Assembly (NCBI GenBank): GCA_036435485.1
Contig: CM071596.1
Span: forward strand, 138,843,001 to 138,907,000
DNA length: 64,000 nt
From: Saposhnikovia divaricata
Lineage: Eukaryota > Streptophyta > Magnoliopsida > Apiales > Apiaceae
Reading direction: 5' to 3'
Notes under the pieces: generated by a model
What the model saw: only the letters and a program-made list of their open reading frames with translations
The model's database searches: none
What the model was told of the DNA's origin: nothing
Program-made: the position numbers and the translations under genes
Part shown: positions 12,777 through 23,413 of the stretch, piece after piece
Position numbering within the stretch: position 1 is the stretch's first letter
Layout of the letters: each line of letters starts with the position of its first letter

Positions 12777-14180
12777 AATGACCTTGTTTCGGAGCACTTG
12801 CTCTTTCCGGTCTATGATTTCCACAGGTTGCTCCACATAGGTCAGGTCTGGTTGCATATCCACTTGCTCATACTCTACAATATGCTTTGCATCCGGATTA
12901 TACTTCCTCAGCATCGAAACATGAAACACATTGTGCACCTGCTGTAGATTCGGGGGCAATGCGAGTTCATAAGCTAGTTCCCCAATCCGTCTCAAGATCT
13001 CAAATGGTCCAATGTATCTGGGACTCAGCTTTCCTTTCTTCCCAAATCTCATTAAACCTTTCCAAGGTGACACTTTCAAGAACACTAGGTCCCCTACCTC
13101 GTATTCCTTGCCTTTCCGAGCTAAGTTGGCATATTTCTTTTGTCGATCCTGGGCTGCTACCAACCGTCCTCTGATTAGATCTACTGCATCTTTAGTTCGT
13201 TGGACCACTTCGGGCCCGAGCATCTTTCGTTCTCCAACTTCATCCCAATACAAGGGAGATCGACATTTTCTTCCATAAAGGGCCTCATAAGGTGGCATCC
13301 CAATGCTTGAATGATAACTGTTATTATAGGAGAACTCAACTAATGGCAAGTGATCATCCCAACTTCCTTTGAAGTCTATCGCGCAGACTCTCAACATATC
13401 CTCTAGCGTTTGGATGGTCCTTTCACTTTGCCCATCTGTCTGGGGGTGGTAGGCTGTGCTCATGTTCAGCCGGGTCCCTACACATTCTTGAAAACTTCTC
13501 CAAAACCTGGAGTTAAATCTAGGATCTCGATCGGATACTATTGCGACTGGGACTCCATGTCGCTCCACTATCTCTTTTAAGTAGATGTCCACTAGTCTGT
13601 CGACCGTGTACCTTTCGTTGATCGGGAGAAAGTGAGCCGATTTCGTCAGTCGATCTACAACTACCCATATGGTGTCATGATTAGCCTTGGTCCTGGGTAA
13701 CCCTACTACGAAATCCATGGCTATATGTTCCCATTTCCATTCTGGAATCTCTAAGGGATGTAGAAGTCCGCTGGGTTTCTGGTGCTCTGCCTTCACTCGT
13801 TGGCAGGTCAAGCATCTGCTTACCCACTCTGCTACGTCCTTTTTCATATTGGGCCACCAGTAATACTCCTTCAAATCCCTATACATTTTAGTGCTACCGG
13901 GGTGCACTGAGTATCTTGAGTTGTGTGCCTCATTCAAAATCTCATCCTTGAGCTCCTGAACATTTGGGATCCATATCCTGTATGTGTACCTCATGATCCC
14001 TTCCTTGTCTCTTTCGCACTTAATTTCCTCCCCGGTCATTAGCTCTTCTGTGGAGTTCTTTTCTTCCTCCATCATCCGTTCCTGGCACAGTCTAATCTTT
14101 TCTAGCAATGGAGGTTGGATTCTAATTTCCATCAACTTTTCTTGGCCCTCTCCAGGTAACTTAACCTCGATTTCCAACTT
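12774..14180 (-). pseudogene. pol: Integrase part of Tekay-type pol, frameshifted from upstream pol
   Basis: About 467 codons encode the C-terminal part of pol. The His-His-Cys-Cys zinc-binding region (about 80-125, with HPGSTKMYRDLKEYYWWPNM and CLTCQRVKAEH) comes first. The catalytic core follows with its Asp/Asp/Glu triad: the first Asp in AMDFVVGLP, the second in VSDRDPRFNSRFW, the Glu in HPQTDGQSERT. The GPY/F-type region (LSPRYIGPFEIL) and the chromodomain start end the frame. The frame has no natural ATG: it opens with TTG, and homology continues without a gap from the RNase H frame next door. It is part of a single gag-pol gene split by a one-base frameshift near 14180-14195, not a separate gene. 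Confidence 0.9.
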
Positions 14181-17100
14181 CTAAAATCCTTCACTAGCTC
14201 TTTCTCTGAAGTTATCATCTTGAGCTTCTCTTTCCGACTAAGGGCGTCAGCCACCACATTGGCTTTGCCCGGGTGATAGCGAATTTCACAGTCGTAATCC
14301 TTGATTAACTCTAACCACCTCCTCTGGCGCATGTTAAGCTCTTTCTGAGTGAAAATGTATTTGAGGCTCTTATGGTCTGTGTAAATCTCGCATTTTTCCC
14401 CATACAGGTAGTGTCTCCAAATCTTTAAAGCGAAGACTATGGCTGCTAGTTCTAGATCATGCGTGGGATATCTGACTTCATAATCCTTCAATTGCCTAGA
14501 CGCATACGCTATTACCTTGCCGTGCTGCATAAGCACGCATCCCAGTCCTTTATGCGAAGCGTCACTGTAAATCACGAAATCTCCTTTTCCATCAGGTAAT
14601 GCCAGCACTGGGGCTGTCATCAGCCTCTTCTTTAACTCCTGGAAACTCTTCTCGCATTTCTCAGTCCATTCAAATTTCTCGGTTTTACGGGTAAGTCGAG
14701 TTAATGGAGCTGCGAGTTTCGCAAAGTCTTGGACAAATCTCCTGTAATATCCGGCCAGTCCAATGAAACTCCTCACCTCGGTTGGAGTAGTTGGCCGTTC
14801 CCAGTTTGAAACTGCTTCTATCTTGGAGGGGTCAACCAACACTCCTTTTCTATTGATCACGTGCCCTAAGAATTGTACCTCATTTTTCCAAAACTCACAC
14901 TTGGAGAACTTGGCATATAACTGCTCTTTCCTGAGTATTTCTAAGGTTATCCTTAAATGTTCAGCGTGTTCTGCCTCTGTCCTTGAGTAGATGAGAATAT
15001 CATCAATGAAAACTATCACGAATTTGTCCAAATATTCCTTGAACACTCTATTCATTAGGTCCATGAAGGCTGCTGGGGCATTGGTCAATCCAAATGACAT
15101 AACTAAGAACTCATAATGTCCATATCTGGTGCGGAATGCAGTCTTCGGGATATCTTCAGGTTTGATCTTCAGTTGGTGATATCCCGTTCTCAAATCAATC
15201 TTAGAGAAGTATTCAGCTCCTCTTAGTTGGTCAAACAAATCGTCTATCCTGGGCAATGGATACTTATTCTTTATGGTTAGCTTGTTCAATTCTCTGTAAT
15301 CGATGCATAACCTCATACTTCCATCCTTTTTCTTAACAAACAACACTGGTGCGCCCCAAGGCGACACGCTGGGCCTTATCATGCCCTTATCCAACAATTC
15401 CTGTAATTGTTCAGCTAGCTCCTTCATTTCCACTGGGGCTAATCGGTACGGGGCCTTCGAAACTGGCGCCGTCCCCGGGGCTAATTCGATGGCAAACTCA
15501 ATTACCCTATCAGGTGGTAGTCCGGGAAGATCTTGTGGGAACACGTCCTCGAACTCATTAACTACCAGAATGTCTTGCAATCTTGGCACTTCCTTCTGAG
15601 TATCTATAACGTAGGCTAAATAAGCCTCGTTCCCTTTTCGTAACAATCTCTTGGTTTGCGCCATGGTCAGAATTTTCTGGGTCTGTCGCATCCCCTTAAA
15701 CACTATTTCTTTCTTCCCTGGGGTTTTCAACTTAACCTTTTTCCCTTTACAATCTATCTGCGCATCATTGCGAGACAACCAATCCATACCCAAAATGACA
15801 TCGAATTCCCCTAGCTTAAAAGGAATTAAATCGACATAGAAGGATCGTCCTCCTATTTCTAGCTTACAATCGGGGTGAATTTGATTAACCGGTACGATTT
15901 CCTGATTAGCTATTTCTACTAGTAAGGAATCTCTTAGTTGCTGGGTTTTAAGTTTCAACTTATGCGCAAAATTTCTAGATATAAAAGACTTAGTTGCTCC
16001 TGAATCAAATAAGACATTTGCACTGACTGAATTGAGAGAAAAAGTACCTGCTATCACATCTGTGTCCCTCACGGCATCTTGTACTGACATATTGAAAGTC
16101 CTAGCAGTTGGTGGCCTATTTGAGGCAACCTTGCTTGCTCCTGATGCTGCTGGTTTGTTCTTTGGGCAATCCTTCCTCATGTGCCCTCGCTGTCCACACT
16201 GGAAACAGGTTGTGCTGTTAGGGATGACCGTGGTGCAAGCGGTAGCATAATGCCCAGCTCGCCCACACTTATAACAGTTTATCTGCTTCAGGTTGCACAC
16301 CCCGGAGTGCCTCTTCCCACAAGTAGCACACAATGGCAATGGAGGTCGAGAAGGGTTGGAACGGGACATTCCTGATTGGTGGCCGCCCTGGCTCACACTC
16401 ACACTCGCAGATGGTTTAAACCCTACACTCCTCCCTGGTAGGGAAACCGCTCCTCGATTAAACTTGGTTGGGGGTTTTCCTCCAGCGGATCTTCCGCCCA
16501 TACTAACATGCTTTCTCTTTATCCCCCCTTTCTCTCTCTCTCTCTGCATCTGATCACTACCAGCCTCCACAATGGTTGCCTTCTGCACCAAGGTGGCATA
16601 ATCTGTAATCTCTAAAACAGCCACCCTATTCTGGATCCACTGTTTCAGCCCTTGTTGAAACCTGTTAGCTTTCTTCTCTTCTGTGTCTACAAACTCTGGC
16701 ACAAATCTTGATAGCTCAGTAAATTTAGCCTCATAGTCAGCCACTGACATATTGTTCTGTTTCAGTTCCAAGAACTTAAGTTCCATCTGGGTCTTCATGA
16801 ACTTCGGGAAGTACTTCTCCAGGAATAATTGTTTGAACCTTTCCCAGGCTATGACAGCATCAGTCTCCATATTTTTCTTGGCTTCCCACCAATAATTGGC
16901 CTCTCCCTTTAGTAGGTAAGTAGCAAAAACAGTCTTCTGAGCCTCATTGATACTCAGAATCTCAAAAGACTTTTCCATTTCTTTGATCCAGGCCCTCGCC
17001 TCAACGGGATCAGCCGATCCGTGGAACTCTGGGGGCTTAAGGGACTTAAAGGCCCTAAAGGAATTTGCCACTGAAGTGTTGTTGCTTGGTGGTGGTTGGG

Positions 17101-17386
17101 GGTATTGGTTCAAATTCTGCCTAAGTAGATCCATAAACTGGCCCATGGGGTTTCCGCCCTGGTTCTCCCCTTCCTGTTCTACTTCAGTTTCTCCACCCTC
17201 TATTTCCCTTTCAAATTCTTCAGAGTACAGGGGTTCATCCTCTGCTCCATACTGGGAATCTTCTTGCTCATTATAGTCCTGATCTTGTTCCTCACTACTT
17301 TCACGGTTTTCCTCGTGTTGGTTGTGACTCTCTTGGTCAGTAGATTCGCGGGGGTTAGCCCTAGTGCCCATTCGTCTTGGAGGCAT
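14132..17386 (-). CDS. gag-pol: Gag, protease, reverse transcriptase and RNase H of Tekay-type element
   Basis: An ORF of 1084 codons starts MPPRRMGTRANP. Domains in order: acidic N-terminal region (about 15-75); Gag core (about 110-270, with PPEFHGSADPVEARAWIKEM); zinc region with CCHC knuckles CYKCGRAGHYATAC and CFQCGQRGHMRKDC (about 365-410); aspartic protease with DSGA in VLFDSGATKSFIS (about 460); reverse transcriptase (about 640-810, with the catalytic FIDDIL box); RNase H (about 900-1020, with VIYSDASHKGLGCVLMQ and YTDHKSLKYIF). The frame runs out after the RNase H, where a one-base shift sends translation into a stop at 14132. Upstream of the shift I saw no defect. The protein could give Gag, protease and RT, but integrase only by frameshifting. 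Confidence 0.93.
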   Translation of the reverse strand: MPPRRMGTRANPRESTDQESHNQHEENRESSEEQDQDYNEQEDSQYGAEDEPLYSEEFEREIEGGETEVEQEGENQGGNPMGQFMDLLRQNLNQYPQPPPSNNTSVANSFRAFKSLKPPEFHGSADPVEARAWIKEMEKSFEILSINEAQKTVFATYLLKGEANYWWEAKKNMETDAVIAWERFKQLFLEKYFPKFMKTQMELKFLELKQNNMSVADYEAKFTELSRFVPEFVDTEEKKANRFQQGLKQWIQNRVAVLEITDYATLVQKATIVEAGSDQMQREREKGGIKRKHVSMGGRSAGGKPPTKFNRGAVSLPGRSVGFKPSASVSVSQGGHQSGMSRSNPSRPPLPLCATCGKRHSGVCNLKQINCYKCGRAGHYATACTTVIPNSTTCFQCGQRGHMRKDCPKNKPAASGASKVASNRPPTARTFNMSVQDAVRDTDVIAGTFSLNSVSANVLFDSGATKSFISRNFAHKLKLKTQQLRDSLLVEIANQEIVPVNQIHPDCKLEIGGRSFYVDLIPFKLGEFDVILGMDWLSRNDAQIDCKGKKVKLKTPGKKEIVFKGMRQTQKILTMAQTKRLLRKGNEAYLAYVIDTQKEVPRLQDILVVNEFEDVFPQDLPGLPPDRVIEFAIELAPGTAPVSKAPYRLAPVEMKELAEQLQELLDKGMIRPSVSPWGAPVLFVKKKDGSMRLCIDYRELNKLTIKNKYPLPRIDDLFDQLRGAEYFSKIDLRTGYHQLKIKPEDIPKTAFRTRYGHYEFLVMSFGLTNAPAAFMDLMNRVFKEYLDKFVIVFIDDILIYSRTEAEHAEHLRITLEILRKEQLYAKFSKCEFWKNEVQFLGHVINRKGVLVDPSKIEAVSNWERPTTPTEVRSFIGLAGYYRRFVQDFAKLAAPLTRLTRKTEKFEWTEKCEKSFQELKKRLMTAPVLALPDGKGDFVIYSDASHKGLGCVLMQHGKVIAYASRQLKDYEVRYPTHDLELAAIVFALKIWRHYLYGEKCEIYTDHKSLKYIFTQKELNMRQRRWLELIKDYDCEIRYHPGKANVVADALSRKEKLKMITSEKELVKDFRSWKSRLSYLERAKKS

Positions 17387-17814
17387 TTTACTGAAAATTT
17401 GGAAAGTTATACATTAGGTTCACTGATTTGTTTTAAAGGATTTTTTTTTTTTTTCCTTGCACAATTCTTTACATGATTGGGTTTAAAATCCCACAGTTTT
17501 ATATCTCATGGCAACTTAATCGAAAAGTAATACATATGCTAATAAACTCGTGATCACTTCCCAACAAAATTGTAATGACTGAAATGGAAACAAATATATA
17601 CCAGGTACCGAAAAGGTACAACATCCGAGTTACAACGATAGTTTAAAGTACAGCCATCCTAACAACAACAACAAGTCAAAAGTGAAATATGCTGTCTATC
17701 TGTCTAGTCTGCAAAAAGGGAAAACAAGTACAAGAAAACCATCCCTACAAAAGCCGGCACTACTATGTCCGTACATGACTAGACAACTAGACCACTGCAT
17801 CACTACATCTGAAA

Positions 17815-18699
17815 TCAGCCGCCACGACGAAACATCCTCCGAACCCTCCCCATGGCGATGCGGAAAACCTCCTCAGCCTCTGCTCTGTCTACCCTACCAT
17901 GCCCATCAGTAGGCAACTGTCGCACCCTCACCCGAGCCCTCTGCTCGATGCGGGTCACAGCCCTATACCCAACTCTGTCACTGATAGTCCTCCTGCCCTG
18001 CACCCTCATCCGGGCGGCTCTCTCTGCTGCTAACTCACTCCTAGACTCTGCCAACCTGGCATCTGCCACAGACAACTCTCTATAAAGCCCGTTCACAATC
18101 AAGTTGTGAACACATACTGGGACTCCTCCTATCGGGGCATGAGGTGGGGTGGATGGCTCAGCTGGAGCGGTAGTCTCTGTCTGCTGGGGCTCTGGGGTAA
18201 GCTCCTCAAACTCGTCGGGGTAGGGGCTCACAGGTAGTGGTGGTGGGGTAGGGGCTCTCTCAACAGGGAGGAGTGGCACAAAAAGTCCAGAACTCCCTAC
18301 AGCACCAACTACTGGCTCATCTATATCTCCCTCAACACCCTCATCTACCGGCACCACCTGATCCGTGGTCATGTCAGTGTCACCTCCCAAAGTCCTGATC
18401 TCAGTCACGACCCAATAATCATCATCCTCAACCACTAACTCAGCATCCTGTCCTGTCTGGATCCCCTCCGGGTCCTCCTCCCCCTCAGTCTCAACAACAT
18501 CTGTGTCAGCATCATCCTGGACCTCCTCAGGATCCTCCTCCTCAGACTCGATCACATCAGTATCAGCCTCAACCTGGACCTCCTCAGCGTCCTCCTCCTC
18601 AGGCTCAGTATCCTCCTCAGGCAAGTGCTCATAGTATGGGTCCCTAGTCCGGAACATGTCCTCATCATGCTGTCTCGCAGCTGCCTCCTGGGCCGACAA
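17815..18699 (-). CDS. Acidic extra ORF upstream of gag in Tekay-type element
   Basis: An uninterrupted 294-codon frame lies between the PBS and gag. It opens after an in-frame stop with a TTG; the first ATG is at 18657, giving 280 residues. The N-terminal third is very acidic, with an imperfect repeat around EEVQ-ADTDV that occurs twice, then again in part. The middle is Pro/Thr-rich (TPPPLPVSPYPDEFEELTPE). The last 80 residues are basic and probably helical (ELAAERAARMRVQGRRTISD ... MGRVRRMFRRGG). I saw no known domain, signal peptide or membrane segment. Extra ORFs upstream of gag are known in Ogre/Tat elements; I do not know one of this composition in Tekay elements. The charge segregation suggests a binding or scaffold role, which is inference only. 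Confidence 0.6.
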   Translation of the reverse strand: MSAQEAAARQHDEDMFRTRDPYYEHLPEEDTEPEEEDAEEVQVEADTDVIESEEEDPEEVQDDADTDVVETEGEEDPEGIQTGQDAELVVEDDDYWVVTEIRTLGGDTDMTTDQVVPVDEGVEGDIDEPVVGAVGSSGLFVPLLPVERAPTPPPLPVSPYPDEFEELTPEPQQTETTAPAEPSTPPHAPIGGVPVCVHNLIVNGLYRELSVADARLAESRSELAAERAARMRVQGRRTISDRVGYRAVTRIEQRARVRVRQLPTDGHGRVDRAEAEEVFRIAMGRVRRMFRRGG

Positions 18700-18850
18700 G
18701 TCGCTCGCCTACACAAGACGAACTATGTTACTATCATGATACTTAAAAATTTCCCGTAAGGGTTTTAGGTGAACCTGGCAAGGGTTCTTATTATATTATT
18801 GAATTTATTATTATATAATGTCGTATCATCTCTTGGGATATATAACTCTC

Positions 18851-18862
18851 GCTCTGATACCA
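18851..18862 (-). other. Primer-binding site, initiator Met tRNA (outer Tekay element)
   Basis: TGGTATCAGAGC on the minus strand lies four bases inside the 5' LTR. It has the same sequence and spacing as in the nested Gag-only element. Confidence 0.92.
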
Positions 18863-18866
18863 TCTC

Positions 18867-21800
18867 TGTAACACCCCCAGATCCGGGGTCAGGGATCTGG
18901 TGGTTACGGTCTTACATCCATTCATAATACTTGACTTGAGTCCACAATAAATAAATCACATGCTGTGACCCCACAATAATTACCACTCACACACACAACA
19001 GTTATAGTCCCAGAGATGAAATTGAAATAAGTCTTACATTAAAGGGTTACGAATAAAAGTTATTACAATCCCAAAAGGATAACATCATAGGTTTAAAAGT
19101 TTTGCCGTTGATTACATTAATTATACATATAGCTAAACAGGAAACAAAAGCTGTCTAACTATGCTACCTCAGCAATGGCGGCTAGCATCTCAGCGGGTAG
19201 TCCGGTGGGTCGGGTAACCTGCTTGCGCCGAGTGCGCCTGACGCGAGCCATCTGTCCTAGCTGTTGTTGTGACATAATATAAACAAAGCAAGGGTAAGCG
19301 AAAGCCCACCAACAAATATATAACTGAACGAAAATTTAAAACAGTTCAAAGCTATCTTTCAAACCATATGCCATGCATTTACGGAAATGATGCCAGTATA
19401 ATATGAATGATGAAGTTACAAGGTAACTGAAAGTATTTGTTTGAAGAAATATCTGCTACATCAAAGTAAGCGAGATATTCTTATTGTCATTAAGAAGAGG
19501 AACTTGCAAGAAAAGGTTGCAATTCCAGTTATGACACTTTTCCAACTCTGCCAACAGTAATCATGTTGCAGGAAATAAATAAATTTGGATGATGAACCAA
19601 TGATGGAGTATTCACCGCGCCCGTTGTTCCAATCTTGATGATCAGTCGAGATCGTACAGCTCAATTTAGATTTACTACCGGTAGAAGGAAGAACTGACGG
19701 CTTTACTTGTATACCGCCTTACTAGCTCTCCCCGGCCAACGGTTGGGCCAAAGGGGATGGACCGGCGCTACTCGGCCTCTTACACGACTCCTAGTTCAAA
19801 TAGAATTCATGATTCTGAATGTAACGTTCGTCCCCCTTTCCCCAAGTATAATACTTGTTGATAAGACTCCACAAAGTAGTCGTATCTTGTTGGAAAGGAA
19901 AATTTACCAATAACTCCCAAGCTATTACTTGGTAACGGATATCAACTTGTTCCAGTAATCTTACCCCTCGAAAGATGAGAAGGTAAGCAATGACTTAATA
20001 AGTCAACAGCACCCGAGTTGCGGGTGAAGGGAATACTTTATGACCGGGAAGTCGACAAGATAAATAACATTTTCCAAGTAAGGTTCCCTTATTATTAAGG
20101 AGATAGACTCAAAGAAGAATGATGTCTGAGAACCTTTATTGATATAAGATTAATAATAATATGACTTCGAAATATATTCTGTAATAATCGAAGAAGATAA
20201 ACCTTATCGAGATTATTCTAAGTATGGAATAAATATTCAGAGAATATTTAATGAGTTAAAATATTTAAAGAATATTTGGGAATGTGAAGAATATCTTTAA
20301 TCAGAGTATTTCTCAAAATAATCTCTGAAGAAATATCAGGGGAATATTTATTGAATAAATAAATATTTAAATGAATATTCAAAACAATATTCATTAATTA
20401 ATAAGACCTGAAAAGAATATTTAAGGTAATATTCATAATTAATTAGGAATTTAAATGAATATTCAAAAGTAATATTCATTTAATGAATAATATCCTAAAT
20501 GAATATCAAGTAATATTCATTTAGTAATCCAAGCCTTAAGGAATGTTCGAGATAATATTCGATAATTAAATCAAGCTTCAGATGAATATTAAAATAATAT
20601 TCATCAAGTATTTAATATCTTAAATGAATATTCAAAAGTAATATTTATTTAATAAAATAATATTCTAAAGGAATATCCAAATAATATTTATTTAATAGTC
20701 TCATCTTTAGAAGAATATTTGAAATAATAGTCGATAATCAATTCGACTCTGAATGAATATTGAGAAATATTATTCGATGAATAGTTACGTTCAAATAATT
20801 ATTTGAAGTAAGGATCGTTAAAATAATTAGTCTCGAACGAATATTCAAATAATATTCGTCGCCCAAATAATAGAAAATATTTACTTAAATATTTTCCTCC
20901 GAGGTAATATCGATATATCAAGGAATATTGACTCCCGGTCTATATTTGATTAATGAGAGGTATACGCCCTTCTATGAGGGTCTTACCATAACCGGCTTAT
21001 AACTGATATATAACTATCTAGCTTATAAGCCAACAATAACATTCAGGGAACAAGTATATCAATTCAACTTGAAAGTAGGCATGCATGCAATGGCATATGT
21101 ATATCAGCAATCATATATATATATTTATTCAATCACAACAACAGCCTAAAAGAAGGGAATTGAAACTTGCCTGGTAGTCGAGTACGGTAAGGGGTAGTGG
21201 TAGCGGGTCCCGGTTCAGCCTGGTGATCTATAAATAGCCAAGGCATTCGGGATTAATCACTTAACATATTAAAAGTTAAGTTATACTTAAATCGAAACAC
21301 GTTCTCGAGTTATCTCGTTATACCCCTTTTAGTGGATTACTTATTATCACTGATCCGACCCGACATTCGTTCGTTAATACGACATGTCACTGCACTTATA
21401 CTTGGGACATACTTGAGTCATATGAGTTCTAAGGTTGATCATTACGAACCAATATTATACTCCGAGTTTTATCGCCCGTTTTCTAAGTGTTTTACCAAAG
21501 TTATAAAAGAGTCATCTTTTAGGGGTTCGTTCGCGTTTAACCTTTACTCGAACATTTTTAATAAATCGAAAAATGCTCTTTTTGACATACGGTTTTCTTT
21601 CACACCTTCCTTCTTACCCCTAGTATTTATTTACCAAGATTCGCCATGACGTTACATAGCTTACGAGGGTTCGATTTCAGTTACGAACTTTCATTTACGG
21701 ATTCGAACTACTTTTAGTAATTTGGTCAAAAATCCTAAACCGTAAGTCCGTTTCACGTGATCTTTATATCAAAACAAAGCTTAGAACATTACCTATCCTA

Positions 21801-23413
21801 TCATGGCAGATAAGGTCTCTGGAAAGTAGAGGTTCGACAGGGAAAATGGCATACAAAACATGGTATTGTAAAATCGGGCATTATGACGGCTGTAAATCGA
21901 ATATCTATCAATTTCGAATCTTCCCATACACCTAGCATCCAACCCAAACAACATATACATGACTTATATACATGAACTGAGGCCAAGCAATGCCTTTCCG
22001 TTCATCTAGCTATTTACATCATTAATCCAAAATCCATACATAATCATGCTTATAACTTTAACATAACCATTACTAAGTTAAAACTATCAAAAACATGCTT
22101 AAATCTCAAACAAGGGTTAGGGTTTCAAGAGCTTTATACCTTCCTTGGATAGTGATATAGCCTTACTAAGCCTTGTATGGTCCTTAGGAGTGATTATGCT
22201 TGCTATATCAACCATGAAAAATCAAGAAAACAAAGTTAGTTCAAGAAGAACACTATTCATGCTCCTCTTGAATGATTTATTTCAAAATGGAAATGGATGA
22301 GTTTGAAGCTAAGATTTTGAGGAGATAAGTTTTATGAAATGTAAGACTCACCTTAATTATTTCAAGAACAAACAATGGTGGGAAGGTTGAGTTTGGATTT
22401 GGAATTAATGGAAAGGGCCGAATGCTTTGTTTGCAAGGGGGGGAAGAGAATTGCTTGGTTTCTTTGATTTTTTGTGTTTTAATCTCCTTTACTCTCATCC
22501 ACTTACAACATAATATCTTGTAAAAGTCACTTTAATAAAGTGGTGAGGTGTTGGATGCTCAAATGGCAAGACATGTGTTGGTTTTGTGGTGGTTAATGCT
22601 TAACTAGGTAGTTACTTGCTAAGTACTTGGTTCTTCCTCTAAGGTGCTAGTTCCTTGCTTCTAGTTTAGTTACTAGATATTTATACTAGTAGCTTGCACA
22701 AGACTCTTGCTTCCTCTGCTTGTTTCTGTGTCCGGTTATTACCCGTTTCGATTTATCGTTCGTGAGAATATTTCACGGATTTCTAATTAGGGTTTACCGG
22801 GAATCCTCTTTAATATTAATACTTTCATTCTCCATCTTTCATTCTAACTTTCCATTTTATATTCCTTTAATCCATTCGCTAATTACTTAAGGCTATCAGT
22901 GTCCAGGGAACTCTCGGAGAAAATAAAAGTGCGGTTTTTCAGAATCCGACAGCTTTTACATACACTTATTTTCCCCCTGGATCACTAATACGAACTCGGA
23001 AATCCGTTCCGAATACTTCTATATAGTGTCGTCTCATATTATTATATACTCCCACCAAAACACTATTCATTCTGTATTCTTTACTTGTTCTCTTAGGGTT
23101 GTATAATTGTCCGTATTCTCTTTCGATCGCTCCTTAACCTTTTTACGGAGCTACTGGATTAATCGTTATCGATCTGGATGACATGAGAGTATTCTCTTGC
23201 TTGAAGTTGCCATATCTTATTCCCTTAGAAGATAGATTATTCTTACCTATGTTGTCACCCTTTAGCATTCTTCAAGACATAAACATAATAAAGTCGAATT
23301 CCATTCATTCTTTCCCAAATATCAATTATTACATTGTAGCCATATCCACTATTCATTCTTACATCATTAAATACATAAAAGTTTTAATTCCACCCAAAAT
23401 CTGGGTTCTTACA
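18867..23413 (-). repeat. Right LTR of outer Tekay-type element (5' LTR)
   Basis: The full LTR is 4547 bp, beginning TGTAACACCCCC and ending GGGTTCTTACA on the plus strand. Over the part that can be compared with the left LTR (about 1.8 kb) I count seven substitutions and one indel. Its end sequences resemble those of the Gag-only element, but the bodies differ. It contains a micro-ORF at 19159-19275 and an AT-rich block full of AATATTC at about 20180-20910. Confidence 0.95.
19159..19275 (-). CDS. Basic LTR micro-ORF, 38 codons
   Basis: ATG at 19275 opens a 38-codon frame with a strongly basic middle, ARVRRTRRKQVTR, ending AEVA before TAG. It lies 293 bp from the U5 end of the LTR. It follows a T-rich stretch ending CAACAACAG, which resembles a 3' splice site. 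Frames of similar size and composition occur at the same place in the LARD LTR (29 codons, also ending EVA) and in the plus-strand LTR remnant (32 codons). Conserved position and charge across diverged LTRs suggest a small protein or a conserved exon. No function is known to me. Confidence 0.4.
   Translation of the reverse strand: MSQQQLGQMARVRRTRRKQVTRPTGLPAEMLAAIAEVA

Larger units (their letters stand above)
12642..18866 (-). mobile_element. Interior of outer Tekay-type chromovirus
   Basis: This 6225-bp interior lies between LTRs ending at 12641 and starting at 18867. In element order (right to left) it holds the PBS, an acidic extra ORF, gag, protease, RT, RNase H, integrase and chromodomain, then the polypurine tract. 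The Pol order with integrase last is Ty3/Gypsy. The chromodomain and the LTRs of about 4.5 kb point to the Tekay (Del) clade. The left target duplication is outside the window, so insertion-site proof is missing; the right flank is CTCCA, inside a Gag remnant of an older element. Confidence 0.9.

Noticed and set aside
14132..14195. Programmed frameshift between RNase H and integrase
   Set aside because: No slippery site or following structure was evident, and a second defect (stop at 12774) suggests ordinary decay.
15303..15599. Plus-strand ORFs inside 12887-17276
   Set aside because: Shadows of the minus-strand gag-pol frame, opposite conserved RT and RNase H motifs.
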